From Anaerolineales bacterium (GTDB taxonomy: Bacteria; Chloroflexota; Anaerolineae; Aggregatilineales; J027), in the NCBI GenBank assembly GCA_020634155.1, contig JACKCI010000001.1, forward strand, positions 62,001-126,000: DNA of 64,000 nucleotides, written 5' to 3'. This document shows positions 16,668 to 25,681 of the stretch, piece by piece. The position numbers and the translations under genes are program-made. The notes beneath the pieces were generated by a model. The model did no database searches, was not told the DNA's origin, and was given only the letters and a program-made list of their open reading frames with translations. Position 1 is the stretch's first letter. The number at the start of each line of letters is the position of its first letter.

Positions 16668-16713
16668 ATTTGAGGCCACAGACGAAGGTTAGAGGTTCGT
16701 CGCGGCCTCAAAT
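16668..16713 (-). promoter_or_regulatory. Stem-loop in the rpsL leader RNA
   Basis: About 170 nt separate the promoter from rpsL. Close to the gene, a 10-bp arm pair (16668-16677 with 16704-16713) encloses a second 6-bp stem (16681-16686 with 16696-16701). A smaller 5-bp hairpin lies upstream (16745-16749 with 16756-16760). The main stem is not followed by U residues and ends about 35 nt before the start codon. A feedback site for a ribosomal protein such as S7 or S12 is plausible but unproven. Confidence 0.55.
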
Positions 16714-16797
16714 TTATACGCTTCACTCAATTCCGAAGTCATTGCCCTGTCATAGCAGGGTTGCTTCGGGATAGGTGCCTCCAGATAGTGGTGTAGG

Positions 16798-16826
16798 ATA
16801 GTAGCACTCAAACGGGGTAATGTCAA
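16798..16826 (-). promoter_or_regulatory. Promoter of the str-S10-spc superoperon
   Basis: A perfect TTGACA -35 (16821-16826) is spaced 17 bp from TACTAT (16798-16803, 5/6 to TATAAT) on the minus strand. The -35 overlaps the stop codon of the preceding glycosyltransferase gene. Spacing and sequence are those of a strong housekeeping promoter, fitting the roughly 28-gene operon that follows. Confidence 0.8.
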
Positions 16827-18280
16827 GGTTGGGCTTGTTGATGCGATGGGGTAGTGGCCCGCCAAACCTCGACTGTGAATAATCCTCCTTGGCGTTCAAA
16901 AATGCCGAGTCGTACCCACTCGACCCCATAGCGATTAAACTCCCCGCGTTCATCTCCGTTGCGGATAATATAAGTCACCGGGTGCTGTAGAACTTCCACT
17001 GGGCTATTGGCGCTCTCTAAGCAGCCAATATCAAGCGTGGTGTAGAAATAGAGGCTCTGGCATGTCCCCCAATTGGTATAGATAATGGAAGGTCGGGGGT
17101 CTTGGGACTCGATAAGGCGGACGGCTTGCTCAATTGCAGGACCTGATTGCGTTCCAACTAAATACAGTTGAGTCTCATATGGTGATAGATTGAGCCTAAG
17201 AGGGTCAGTTGTAAGGGCCTGAATAAAAGGTAGTGCAAAAGTAAGGCTCCACACCGCCAGACCTGCAATCATAGTGCTACGTACCAGCACACGGAGTGGG
17301 GGCATTCGCCACAGATAGGTACAAGCAACTGCTACAAGTACAACCGTTGGCCCGATAGCTGGCATAAAATAACGGGGACGGGGACGGTTGGAGAATAGCA
17401 GCGAAAATAATACCACCGCGCCTATCCATGCCAACAGCCAGCCGATACGAGCGCGATGATAGCCGCACCACAAGGCCATTCCTACCACCAAAACCAGCCC
17501 AACCCAGAACAGATGACCAGATAAATCAGCGATTTGGGGATACAAGCGTTGCAGTTCATCTATTGGGGAGGCCGAATCGAGTTGTTGCAAATTATTCTCA
17601 CTGACAAGACGGAAGGGGTCACCGTAGAGATGAGCATAAGCAGCAGGCAGCATAATGGGCATCCATGCCACTATCACGATACACGCCGCTACGATAAGCG
17701 GAGGCAGAATGCGCCGTCGCCAGTTAACATGCCCAATAGTGGCGAAAACAGGCACTAACGCAACAGGAGCCATAGTCAGCTTAGACATTGAAGCCAAAGC
17801 AATCAATACACCGAGAATAGCCCCTTGGCGATAGCTCGGATGGCGGGCAAATACCAGACTACGCCACCCCACCAACGCTGCAAACCCTGCCGCCAAAGGG
17901 TCAGCCATTGCCATCCGCTCAAAAAAAATAGCATAGGGCATGACCGCGTAGAGGCTAACTGTCAACAACCCGCCCCAGTGATTGCTAAGGGTGCGCCCAA
18001 TTTGATAGAGGGTAGCCGCCGTGATAATCGAGAATATGGCTATTGAAGCACGCGCTACCCATAGCCCACTCATCGGCTGCGGGTCAAACAGACCCACCCA
18101 ATAGTAGAGCAGTAACTTACCGTGCATGAAGCGACCGGGGTTCTGCTCAAAATGCCAAACCAGCAACGCACGTGAGACGTGAAATCCCTCGTCAATGTGA
18201 GGGACTTGGATGGTGAGGTTGTGCAGACGGAGCGCGAGATGAATAAGCAGCACACTGACTATTGATAGTCTTTTGCTCAC
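16823..18280 (-). CDS. Membrane glycosyltransferase, GT39/PMT-like
   Basis: Polytopic membrane protein of 485 residues resembling the ArnT/PMT family, which transfers a sugar from a polyprenyl-phosphate carrier to an acceptor outside the membrane. After the first membrane segment comes the acidic pair in VPHIDEGFHVSR, matching the catalytic DE-type loop of the family. About ten further hydrophobic segments follow, and a soluble C-terminal part starts near residue 370. The GTG start overlaps the stop of the preceding gene (GTGA). It closes the kinase-tpiA operon. Donor and acceptor cannot be told from sequence. Confidence 0.75.
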   Translation of the reverse strand: MSKRLSIVSVLLIHLALRLHNLTIQVPHIDEGFHVSRALLVWHFEQNPGRFMHGKLLLYYWVGLFDPQPMSGLWVARASIAIFSIITAATLYQIGRTLSNHWGGLLTVSLYAVMPYAIFFERMAMADPLAAGFAALVGWRSLVFARHPSYRQGAILGVLIALASMSKLTMAPVALVPVFATIGHVNWRRRILPPLIVAACIVIVAWMPIMLPAAYAHLYGDPFRLVSENNLQQLDSASPIDELQRLYPQIADLSGHLFWVGLVLVVGMALWCGYHRARIGWLLAWIGAVVLFSLLFSNRPRPRYFMPAIGPTVVLVAVACTYLWRMPPLRVLVRSTMIAGLAVWSLTFALPFIQALTTDPLRLNLSPYETQLYLVGTQSGPAIEQAVRLIESQDPRPSIIYTNWGTCQSLYFYTTLDIGCLESANSPVEVLQHPVTYIIRNGDERGEFNRYGVEWVRLGIFERQGGLFTVEVWRATTPSHQQAQP

Positions 18281-19236
18281 TCCGCCTCCTCACGAGTGAC
18301 CTGTGCAGCAGCCCGTTGTCGTAAGACGGCGGGGTTTGGTCTATCGGGGAAATTGGGGATTGGGAGTTCCATATTGTAAATAGAGGGCATCAATTCACCT
18401 TTAGGGATAGGCACATTACTGCCCGGCTGTCGCTTGTCTGCGGCAGACTTAGTGCGTTGTTTCGGCCCGCTATAATCCATCTTGAATCCTTTGGTGCGTT
18501 CAAGGGCATCTTCAGTGACACCCAGCAAGAAAATCACGACCACATCCAAGCCAAGGATAATGGTCAATGAGGTGGTCACCAAGCTAAGAGCATCTGTAAC
18601 GGGGCCAGCAAGCGTGTCCCAAATGACTTGATCAACGCCAATCACCAAGAATACCACTGTAATAACTCCTACCACCCCTAGAATGAGCCACCAGCCAGCG
18701 CGATCTTCTTTGGTTGGAATCATACCGTTACTGATGGCAAACAGCATATACAGCCAAAACCAAAAATCAGGGGTGTTGAATTGGCCTTGAATTGCCGATG
18801 TTACTTGGGTGAGTTGACCAGTGGCTACTGCTTCAGGGATGGTATGCAGGTCAAGGATAGAGGTGCTGATGGTATAAACTAAAAATGCGGCAACCAAAAA
18901 CGGGGTGCCGCCAATAATACTGGCCCGAATGCGATCAGCTTTGTCGATAACAACAAAATCATAGCGGATAGTGCCGTTATCTTGAGTTTTGGGTTGGGCC
19001 TGAATCTTCTTGATTTTGACGTTGAGTACACCCGCCACCAGATATTGGATGAACTCATGCAAAAAGATCGCAGGGAAGAAAAAGATGTAATAGAATCCAG
19101 TGGCGGTGCCTTTTTCACGAGTTAGTAAATAGCCAATCCCATAGGCGTGTTGATGAATCCAGCGCTCGGCATAGATGAGCGGAACCAAGATTATCAATAG
19201 GGATAGCCAAGGGCCAATAATGACAGTGATGTCCAC
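18277..19236 (-). CDS. Membrane protein, degenerate M50-like
   Basis: A 319-residue protein with about five hydrophobic segments. Residues near 55-80 read FFFPAIFLHEFIQYLVAG, placed like the HExxH helix of M50 site-2 proteases, and IIGGTPFLVAAFLVY resembles their second conserved hydrophobic region. The second zinc His is Gln (HEFIQ), so an active protease is doubtful. The C-terminal 80 residues are polar and Pro-rich, probably cytoplasmic. It lies 1 bp after tpiA and overlaps the glycosyltransferase by 4 nt. Function unknown. Confidence 0.55.
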   Translation of the reverse strand: MDITVIIGPWLSLLIILVPLIYAERWIHQHAYGIGYLLTREKGTATGFYYIFFFPAIFLHEFIQYLVAGVLNVKIKKIQAQPKTQDNGTIRYDFVVIDKADRIRASIIGGTPFLVAAFLVYTISTSILDLHTIPEAVATGQLTQVTSAIQGQFNTPDFWFWLYMLFAISNGMIPTKEDRAGWWLILGVVGVITVVFLVIGVDQVIWDTLAGPVTDALSLVTTSLTIILGLDVVVIFLLGVTEDALERTKGFKMDYSGPKQRTKSAADKRQPGSNVPIPKGELMPSIYNMELPIPNFPDRPNPAVLRQRAAAQVTREEAE

Positions 19237-19237
19237 C

Positions 19238-20005
19238 CTAGAACAACGCCTTCACCTCAATCGCAATACGGGTAAGGGCAATGAAGTCATTGACTTTAAG
19301 CGAAGCCCCGCCAATAAGTCCACCATCAATATCGGGTTGTTTCATCAAATCCGCGCAGTTGGCGGGATTCATGCTTCCACCATAGAGAATACGAGTCGCT
19401 TGGGCCACAGCTTCCCCATAGAGTTCAGCGAGAACAGGTCGCACTACACCACCAATGATGGCTTGGGCTTGTTCGGGGGTGGCTGTCCTGCCGGTGCCAA
19501 TGGCCCACACGGGTTCATAAGCAATTACAATGTTCTGTAAATCGGTGATGCCTTCCAATGCGGCCCGTAACTGGCGGTCACAGACAACGGTTGTCTGACC
19601 TAACTCGTTTTGTTCAAGTGTTTCGCCAATTGCCACAATTGGCTTTAGACCATATTTGAGGGCAAGTTTAGTCTTTTTGTTGACGTCGGCATCGGTCACA
19701 CCTAAGTATTGGCGGGTCTCAGAATGTCCAATAATGACATAATCAGCAAGGCCAACCAACATATTGGCCGCCACCGAACTGGTATAAGCGCCGCTTTCTT
19801 CAGCGTGTACATCTTGAGCGCCAACGCCAATATCGGTACCAGCAAGCGCTTGTTTAACACCCGCTAAGGCTACATAGGGGGGACAGACTACCCGCTCAAT
19901 TTGCGAGAGGCGCTGAAGTTCATCTTTAATAGTATTTACAAATTCAACGGCTTCGGCAGGCGTTTTATTCATCTTCCAGTTGCCCGCCATCATCGGTATT
20001 CTCAT
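19238..20005 (-). CDS. tpiA: Triosephosphate isomerase
   Basis: Interconverts dihydroxyacetone phosphate and glyceraldehyde 3-phosphate. Catalytic residues are visible: Lys in GNWKMNK, His in IIGHSETR and Glu in AYEPVWAIGTG; the phosphate loop GLIGGASL is near the C-terminus. The usual GHSERR reads GHSETR. Length 255 residues. The start overlaps the stop of the upstream Ser/Thr kinase (ATGA), so the isomerase is translated with a signalling protein. Confidence 0.97.
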   Translation of the reverse strand: MRIPMMAGNWKMNKTPAEAVEFVNTIKDELQRLSQIERVVCPPYVALAGVKQALAGTDIGVGAQDVHAEESGAYTSSVAANMLVGLADYVIIGHSETRQYLGVTDADVNKKTKLALKYGLKPIVAIGETLEQNELGQTTVVCDRQLRAALEGITDLQNIVIAYEPVWAIGTGRTATPEQAQAIIGGVVRPVLAELYGEAVAQATRILYGGSMNPANCADLMKQPDIDGGLIGGASLKVNDFIALTRIAIEVKALF

Positions 20006-21900
20006 TCGTTGGTCTCCTGTCTGACCTCGGTTACTGATTTAAGTTTTTCTTGAACCTGATTGTTGACCCATTGCGGTGTGTCGTCAAATGAAATGGCTTT
20101 TTCCCAATTTTCAGCAGCTAGGACTGAATCTCTGGTTGCATCATAATAATTACCCATCACCAAATAGGCCTCTGCGAGGTTGGGATTGAGTTCGATACTA
20201 TGCTGAAGTAGTTGCTCAATGGTTAGGTCACCTTCGACCACTGAACACACATTCGACATGGGAGCCTGTGCGGGGCGGACGATTGTTGACAAGGCCGCCT
20301 GACCCAACATCGCCTCTACAAAAGCGTTGTCAGGATACTGATTTACCAAGCCGCAAAAACGGGTTAATTCAAGACGAGAGGCTTTAGTGGCCTGAATATA
20401 GATGTACTGCCCCCCCTTATTCCGCAACTCTGGGTCATCAGGATCGAGATTCATGGCTACCATATAATAAAGGACGGCTTGCTCATGATAGCCCTTGACC
20501 GACATGGCCTCAGCCCATTCCGCAATAAGATCAGCATCTGGTTGAGTTTGTTGGATAACACGCCCGGCATTCTGAATAACAGTGACTTCCTGCCCTGCTT
20601 CGAGTTGGGCAAGAATCAGCGCAAAATAGGCTGAAACACTGTCAGGGTAATCCTCTACATACTGCTCGGCTTGATCAACGGTCATTACCCCAGAACGAGC
20701 CTCATTTAACACCTGTTCATCAAAAGACATTGGGGTTGGCGTTTCATTCTTGATGCGGGGGTCATTAGCCGCCGCAACCATAATGCCCACCGACAGCAAA
20801 CACGTCAAAATGAAAACTAGGCATCCCCCTAGCGGCCAAATCCAGCCACCAGAACGCCGATGCTGCTGGGGTAGGGTACCTGTAACCACCACACTCCCCG
20901 GCGGTACCATTGAAGTCGGCGTTGGTGTTGGCGTTGTCGTCGGGATAGGAATACTATAGGCCGCTTGGGGCTGGCTAATGGGCGGGGTACCACTACTAGC
21001 AGGAGTGGGCTGGGTAGCGACTGTCTGAAAGGCCTCTGGACGCAGGGTATGCAAGCTAATTTCTTGCATCTGGCTGCTATCAATTGCGGCATCAAAGGCT
21101 TGGGCGAGGGCACCTGCGCTGGCATAGCGGTCTTCACGGCGCTTGGCGAGCGCTTTCAATAAGACAGTTTCCACTTCAGGCGGCACCGATGGATTGACCA
21201 CACTCGGCATCGGCAATGGCTTATAGATATGGTCATGGATGATGGCATAGGGAGTATCGGCACTGAAGGGGACACGCCCAACCACCAATTCATAGAGAAC
21301 CACACCCAGCGAGTAAATATCGGTGCCCGCATCCAAGGGCTGGTTACCTTGAGCTTGTTCAGGCGAGATATATTGCGGGGTACCCAGCATCATATCTTGG
21401 CTAAGGGTCGATTCGCCTGAACTAGCAATCCGTGCCAGACCAAAATCGGTCAAGTAGGGGACTTGTTTGTTATCAAGCACCACATTGGATGGCTTGACGT
21501 CTCGGTGTAAAACATCGTTGTGGTGAGCATAGTCAAGGGCGCTGGCAACTGCGCTGAGGATACGGGTTACCTCTTGGAGATTGGGCGGTTGTTTCCGCAT
21601 CCGTTGTTTGAGGGTTTCGCCCTCAATGAACTTCATCACCAAGTAGGGCTGGTTGTCCTCTTGCGCGTAATCATAGATGGGGACGATGTGCGAGTGTTCA
21701 AGTTTGGCAACAATTTGGGCCTCGCGTTGAAAGCGCTCAAGAAACGACTCGTCTTCCCGAAAGGCAACATGCAAGACCTTAATCGCCACATAGCGGTCAA
21801 GGTTTGCGTGATAGGCTTTGTAAACCGTCGCCATGCCGCCTTGCCCCAATTGTTGGACAATACGATATGGCCCGACATTTTGCCCTATTTCAAAGGCCAA
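20002..21900 (-). CDS. Ser/Thr protein kinase with extracytoplasmic TPR domain
   Basis: PknB-type membrane kinase of 632 residues. The kinase domain (about 10-270) has the glycine loop LGQGGMATVY, Lys41, HRDVKPSN (132-139), DFGLAR (152-157) and GTPQYISPEQ. A Thr/Pro-rich linker follows, then one membrane segment (about 355-377) and an outside C-terminal part with TPR-like helices (e.g. YYMVAMNLDPDDPEL, AEAYLVMGNYYDATRDSVLA). The start is TTG with GGAG 8 nt upstream. It sits between pgk and tpiA, under its own promoter. Substrates are unknown; a link to glycolysis is only suggested by position. Confidence 0.88.
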   Translation of the reverse strand: MAFEIGQNVGPYRIVQQLGQGGMATVYKAYHANLDRYVAIKVLHVAFREDESFLERFQREAQIVAKLEHSHIVPIYDYAQEDNQPYLVMKFIEGETLKQRMRKQPPNLQEVTRILSAVASALDYAHHNDVLHRDVKPSNVVLDNKQVPYLTDFGLARIASSGESTLSQDMMLGTPQYISPEQAQGNQPLDAGTDIYSLGVVLYELVVGRVPFSADTPYAIIHDHIYKPLPMPSVVNPSVPPEVETVLLKALAKRREDRYASAGALAQAFDAAIDSSQMQEISLHTLRPEAFQTVATQPTPASSGTPPISQPQAAYSIPIPTTTPTPTPTSMVPPGSVVVTGTLPQQHRRSGGWIWPLGGCLVFILTCLLSVGIMVAAANDPRIKNETPTPMSFDEQVLNEARSGVMTVDQAEQYVEDYPDSVSAYFALILAQLEAGQEVTVIQNAGRVIQQTQPDADLIAEWAEAMSVKGYHEQAVLYYMVAMNLDPDDPELRNKGGQYIYIQATKASRLELTRFCGLVNQYPDNAFVEAMLGQAALSTIVRPAQAPMSNVCSVVEGDLTIEQLLQHSIELNPNLAEAYLVMGNYYDATRDSVLAAENWEKAISFDDTPQWVNNQVQEKLKSVTEVRQETNE

Positions 21901-21930
21901 CCTTCCCGCTCCTCTCGCAGATTTGCCAGC

Positions 21931-21978
21931 ATTATAGTTAAAAACTTGTTATCGGTTCAATCAATGATTGTAACCGAT
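21931..21978 (-). promoter_or_regulatory. Promoter with palindromic operator before the kinase-tpiA operon
   Basis: Minus-strand TTGAAC (21955-21960) and a perfect TATAAT (21931-21936) are 18 bp apart. A 28-bp near-perfect palindrome (21951-21978, arms ATCGGTT + CAATCA against TGATTG + AACCGAT, one unpaired base) covers the -35. It looks like a repressor site. As RNA it could also end pgk transcription, but the T-run comes six bases late. Confidence 0.55.
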
Positions 21979-21986
21979 TTGTTAAA

Positions 21987-23177
21987 TCAGTCGCGGTCGT
22001 TGAGGGCGATGACCCCCGGCAGTTGGCGGCCTTCCAACAATTCAAGGCTGGCACCACCCCCCGTGCTGATATGGGTCATCTTCTCATCAAGCCCCGCTTG
22101 CGTCACGGCTGCGGCTGAGTCGCCACCACCAATGATGGTCGTAGCCCCTTCATCAGTCAACTTGGCAAGGGTTTGGGCCAACTCAAGGGTGCCTTTGGCG
22201 AAGTTGGGCATTTCAAAAACACCCATTGGACCATTCCAGATAATCGTTTTGGCACCTGCCAATTCAGCTTGAAAAGCACGAACCGCTCCTATGCCAATAT
22301 CCATGATGCGCCACCCATCTGGCACATTTTCATCGGACGGAATCGACATCGACTTTGCGCCATCTTCAAAGGCATCAGCAATTACCACCTCACGGGGGAG
22401 GATGAGTTTGCCGGACGCGGCTTCCATCAGATTTTGGGCGGTTTGTAGGGCATCGTCCTCGACCAAGGAATCGCCAATATGAACGCCCTTGGCTTTGAAG
22501 AAGGTATTTGCCATACCCCCGCCGATTAGCAACTTGTCCACCTTTTGCAACAAGGTCTGAATGACCTCAATTTTATCCGATACCTTTGCGCCACCCATAA
22601 TAGCAACAAAGGGGCGCTTGGGGCTTTCGACGGCGTTCACCAAAAAGTCCAGTTCGCGTTCCATCAAGAAGCCCGCTACGGCTGGGAGCAATTCCGCTAC
22701 CCCCGTAGTGCTGGCGTGGGCGCGGTGGGCCGAACCGAAAGCGTCATTAACATATACGTCGCCCAGCGCTGCAAGTTGCTTGACGATTTCAGGGTCGTTT
22801 TTGGTCTCACCTGCATGGAAGCGCGTATTTTCGAGGAGCAAGACGCCGCCTTCGGGTAGCTTGGCGACGGCTTCTTCAGCAACAGGGCCGATACAGTCGT
22901 CGGCAAAAGCCACCTCAACGCCGAGGTGTTGCGCGACGGTGGCGACAACTGGCTTGAGGGAATACTTGGGGTCGGGCTTATCCTTGGGCCGTCCAAGATG
23001 CGACATCAAAATCACAGCTTTGGGGTGTTGCTCAAGGATGTATTTCAGGGTTGGAATAGAAGCACGGACGCGGGTATCGTCGGTGACAGTTGCACCATCC
23101 AGCGGCACATTGAAATCGACACGGACGAGTACCCGTTTCCCTTTGAGGTCAATATCACGTACAGTTTTCTTGTTCAT
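21987..23177 (-). CDS. pgk: Phosphoglycerate kinase
   Basis: Makes ATP from 1,3-bisphosphoglycerate. Family features run in order: KRVLVRVDFNVPLD near the N-terminus, HLGRPK, ENTRFHAGE, the hinge-region IMGGAKVSDKIEV, NGPMGVFE and the nucleotide loop TIIGGGDSAAA. Length 396 residues. It follows gap after a 68-bp gap that contains a strong hairpin, and precedes the kinase promoter. Confidence 0.97.
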   Translation of the reverse strand: MNKKTVRDIDLKGKRVLVRVDFNVPLDGATVTDDTRVRASIPTLKYILEQHPKAVILMSHLGRPKDKPDPKYSLKPVVATVAQHLGVEVAFADDCIGPVAEEAVAKLPEGGVLLLENTRFHAGETKNDPEIVKQLAALGDVYVNDAFGSAHRAHASTTGVAELLPAVAGFLMERELDFLVNAVESPKRPFVAIMGGAKVSDKIEVIQTLLQKVDKLLIGGGMANTFFKAKGVHIGDSLVEDDALQTAQNLMEAASGKLILPREVVIADAFEDGAKSMSIPSDENVPDGWRIMDIGIGAVRAFQAELAGAKTIIWNGPMGVFEMPNFAKGTLELAQTLAKLTDEGATTIIGGGDSAAAVTQAGLDEKMTHISTGGGASLELLEGRQLPGVIALNDRD

Positions 23178-23199
23178 TGGCTGTCCTTTTCACAAAAGG

Positions 23200-23220
23200 G
23201 GCGGGTAGCTAAGACCCGCC
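23200..23220 (-). terminator. Hairpin between gap and pgk (possible attenuating terminator)
   Basis: A 7-bp GC-rich stem GGCGGGT/ACCCGCC (23200-23206 with 23214-23220, 7-nt loop) is followed on the minus strand by CCTTTTG. This resembles a weak intrinsic terminator and would partly uncouple pgk from gap, or protect the gap 3' end. Confidence 0.5.
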
Positions 23221-23245
23221 CACATCACTTGATGTTGATACAGGT

Positions 23246-24259
23246 CTACAGATTCTTGCCCATCAAGAGTGCCAGTTCAGCAGTACGGCAGGAATAACCC
23301 CACTCGTTGTCATACCATGTCAACAGCTTGACCATGTTACCCGTGAAAGCCTTGGTAAAGTCGGCATCGACAATGCTAGAACGGGGGTCGCCCACAATGT
23401 CAGTGGAAACCAATGGAGCATGTTCAAAGCCAAGGATGCCCTTCATGGGGCCATCGGCGGCAGCAGCAAAGGCGGCATGAACTTCCTCAGTGGTGACATC
23501 ACGGCTCACCAAGCCAACGAAATCGACCAGTGAACCCGTCGGGGTTGGTACTCGCACCGCAATGCCATCGAATTTACCCTTCAAATCAGGGATAACAAGC
23601 GCCACCGCTTTGGCAGCACCCGTTGTGGTGGGGATGATATTGGTAGCGGCATTCCGCGCCCGACGCAAATCCTTATGCGGGGCGTCAAGGATACGTTGGT
23701 CATTGGTGTAGGAGTGGATGGTGGTTACATAAGCACGCTCAATACCAAAGGCATCATGTAGCACTTTGGCGGCAGGCGCAAGGCAGTTGGTCGTGCAGGA
23801 GGCATTGGACACAACATGGTGACGGGCAGGGTCATAGTCCCCTTCATTTACACCCAACACAAAAGTACCATCCACTTCACCCTTAGCAGGGGCGGAGATG
23901 ATGACTTTCTTGGCTCCACCTTTCATGTGAGCGCCCGCTTTTTCGCGGCTGGTAAACAGCCCTGTGCTTTCGATGACAATATCGACGCCCATATCACCCC
24001 AAGGGATGTTGGCAGGGTCACGTTCAGCAAGGGCCTTAATTTCATCACCATTGATAATCAGCGAGTTCTCGGTCACTTCGACAGTGCCGTCAAATCTGCC
24101 ATAGTTCGAGTCATAGCGGAAGAGATGGGCCATCGTGGGCAGATCACCCAAGTCGTTAAAGGCGACGATGTTGAATTCACCGGGGTGACGTTCTTGGATA
24201 GCCTTAACTACTTGGCGACCAATACGCCCAAACCCGTTGATGCCAATCCGAATAGCCAT
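23246..24259 (-). CDS. gap: Glyceraldehyde-3-phosphate dehydrogenase, type I
   Basis: Oxidises glyceraldehyde 3-phosphate with phosphate and NAD. The Rossmann start IRIGINGFGRIGRQV, the catalytic Cys in SNASCTTNCLAP and the C-terminal WYDNEWGYSCR are all present. Length 337 residues. AAGGAG precedes the start. It lies between yvcK and pgk. The type I sequence and adjacent pgk fit a glycolytic rather than a photosynthetic role. Confidence 0.98.
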   Translation of the reverse strand: MAIRIGINGFGRIGRQVVKAIQERHPGEFNIVAFNDLGDLPTMAHLFRYDSNYGRFDGTVEVTENSLIINGDEIKALAERDPANIPWGDMGVDIVIESTGLFTSREKAGAHMKGGAKKVIISAPAKGEVDGTFVLGVNEGDYDPARHHVVSNASCTTNCLAPAAKVLHDAFGIERAYVTTIHSYTNDQRILDAPHKDLRRARNAATNIIPTTTGAAKAVALVIPDLKGKFDGIAVRVPTPTGSLVDFVGLVSRDVTTEEVHAAFAAAADGPMKGILGFEHAPLVSTDIVGDPRSSIVDADFTKAFTGNMVKLLTWYDNEWGYSCRTAELALLMGKNL

Positions 24260-24340
24260 TCAGATGTATCTCCTTACTTCATGGTTTACGTAAGGGTCAT
24301 TGTAACGCAAAAATCGGGCGTGGGGGGTTGCTGTTCGTTG

Positions 24341-25570
24341 TCATTTTCGCTGAATAATGTCAGTAAGTACCGCGTGCAATTTGTCCGGACTATGCCGCCA
24401 AGGATATTGGTCATCGGTCAAATCGGCATAAATAACACGGTAACGCTGGTGGATGTTGTGATTGGGAGGGGCAGGCTGAACATAGACGGTATTGAGACCC
24501 GCGTTTTCGGTTGGGTAACAATTGTTGCCAATCACCAAATCAAACACCCCACGCCCAACATGATGCTCAATTGCCAAAACATGGTCAGCGAGACTATAGC
24601 CATCGGTCTCACCGGGTTGAGTGGCGATATTGCAGACATAAACCTTGGTGGCTCGGCTTAGGCGTAGGGCTTGGGTGATGTCATGCAGAAGCAGGTTGGC
24701 AAGGATGCTGGTATAGAGGCTACCGGGGCCAATGATAATCAACTCGGCTTCTTGAATGGCTTTGATAACTCCCGGAAAAGCAGGTGCATCTGATGGTTCA
24801 ACAAACAAGCGCTCAATCTGCCAGCCCAATTGCGGGATATTAGACTCGCCTTCAATGGTTTGCGTTTCACCTGTTTGAGGATGGCGAATATGTGCCACTA
24901 AATGAACATTTGCTAAAGTGCAAGGAAGGACATGGCCTTGAATTGCCAGAATTTTACCTGCAACCAAGGCAGCCTCATCAATGCCTCCTTGCATACCCAT
25001 CAGCGCCGCTAGAAACAAATTGCCGAAGCTATGCCCATCTAGCTCACCGCTCTCAAACCGAAAGTTGAAAAGCTGGGTCATGAGGTCTTCATCGCGTGCC
25101 AAAGCCACAATGTTGCTGCGGAGGTCACCGGGTGGGGGCACACCTAAATCACGGCGTAATCGGCCCGAACTTCCCCCATCATCGGCCATCGCAACGACAG
25201 CAGTGATATTGCTGGTTTGGCGCTTCATCGCACGCAAGGCACTCGGCAACCCAGTGCCACCACCGATGGCTACAACACGAATACCCTGTTTCAAATGCTG
25301 TTGGGTAACCCATTCGCCAAGAGAGCGGGGTGAGTTAAGCGCAGTAAACCATGTAGCAGGAACATTACGCAAGGCCACCGCAAAAAGCGTGATCCCAACA
25401 ACTAATGCAGCAATGCCATACACCAGACGATTAGGGTGTTTATCTACTGAAACAACAAGATTGATGAACTGCGCGAGGCCAGTGCTAAATACCAAGATAC
25501 TGAGTAAAAAAAGCAGTACCCAACGTTTGAGATACAAACCGGGTTGTAGCCACCTCAAAAAACTAGGCAC
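24341..25570 (-). CDS. YvcK/CofD-family gluconeogenesis factor with membrane anchor
   Basis: The soluble part (from about residue 95) has the YvcK signatures VAIGGGTGLPSALRAMK, MADDGGSSGRLRRDLG, PPPGDLRSNIVALA and the C-terminal IIGPGSLYTSILANLL. YvcK proteins bind UDP-sugars and are needed for growth on gluconeogenic carbon sources and for cell shape. This one adds an N-terminal stretch with two predicted membrane segments (about 18-38 and 45-68). The start is GTG. It stands at the head of gap-pgk, an apt position for a carbon-flux regulator. Confidence 0.88.
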   Translation of the reverse strand: MPSFLRWLQPGLYLKRWVLLFLLSILVFSTGLAQFINLVVSVDKHPNRLVYGIAALVVGITLFAVALRNVPATWFTALNSPRSLGEWVTQQHLKQGIRVVAIGGGTGLPSALRAMKRQTSNITAVVAMADDGGSSGRLRRDLGVPPPGDLRSNIVALARDEDLMTQLFNFRFESGELDGHSFGNLFLAALMGMQGGIDEAALVAGKILAIQGHVLPCTLANVHLVAHIRHPQTGETQTIEGESNIPQLGWQIERLFVEPSDAPAFPGVIKAIQEAELIIIGPGSLYTSILANLLLHDITQALRLSRATKVYVCNIATQPGETDGYSLADHVLAIEHHVGRGVFDLVIGNNCYPTENAGLNTVYVQPAPPNHNIHQRYRVIYADLTDDQYPWRHSPDKLHAVLTDIIQRK

Positions 25571-25606
25571 AAATATGCCTACCTTTCTTTTGTTTGCTTT
25601 GCCCTA

Positions 25607-25660
25607 ATTGTAGCAGGTGTTCTTGACTCAGGGGCAGGGCGTGTTACAACTAAGGTTGTA
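25607..25660. promoter_or_regulatory. Divergent promoter region of yvcK and apgM
   Basis: On the minus strand, TGC-TACAAT (25607-25615) is an extended -10 for yvcK. On the plus strand, TTGACT (25623-25628) and TACAAC (25645-25650), 16 bp apart, could serve apgM. The 16-bp palindrome TACAAC-TAAG-GTTGTA (25645-25660) overlaps the plus -10 and could be an operator. Motif matches are moderate. Confidence 0.4.
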
Positions 25661-25681
25661 TTGAGTGAGGAGATATTACTC

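Noticed and set aside
16632..16679. N-terminal extension of rpsL
   Set aside because: The 16 extra codons overlap the leader hairpin and have no Shine-Dalgarno; S12 universally begins at MPTINQLV.
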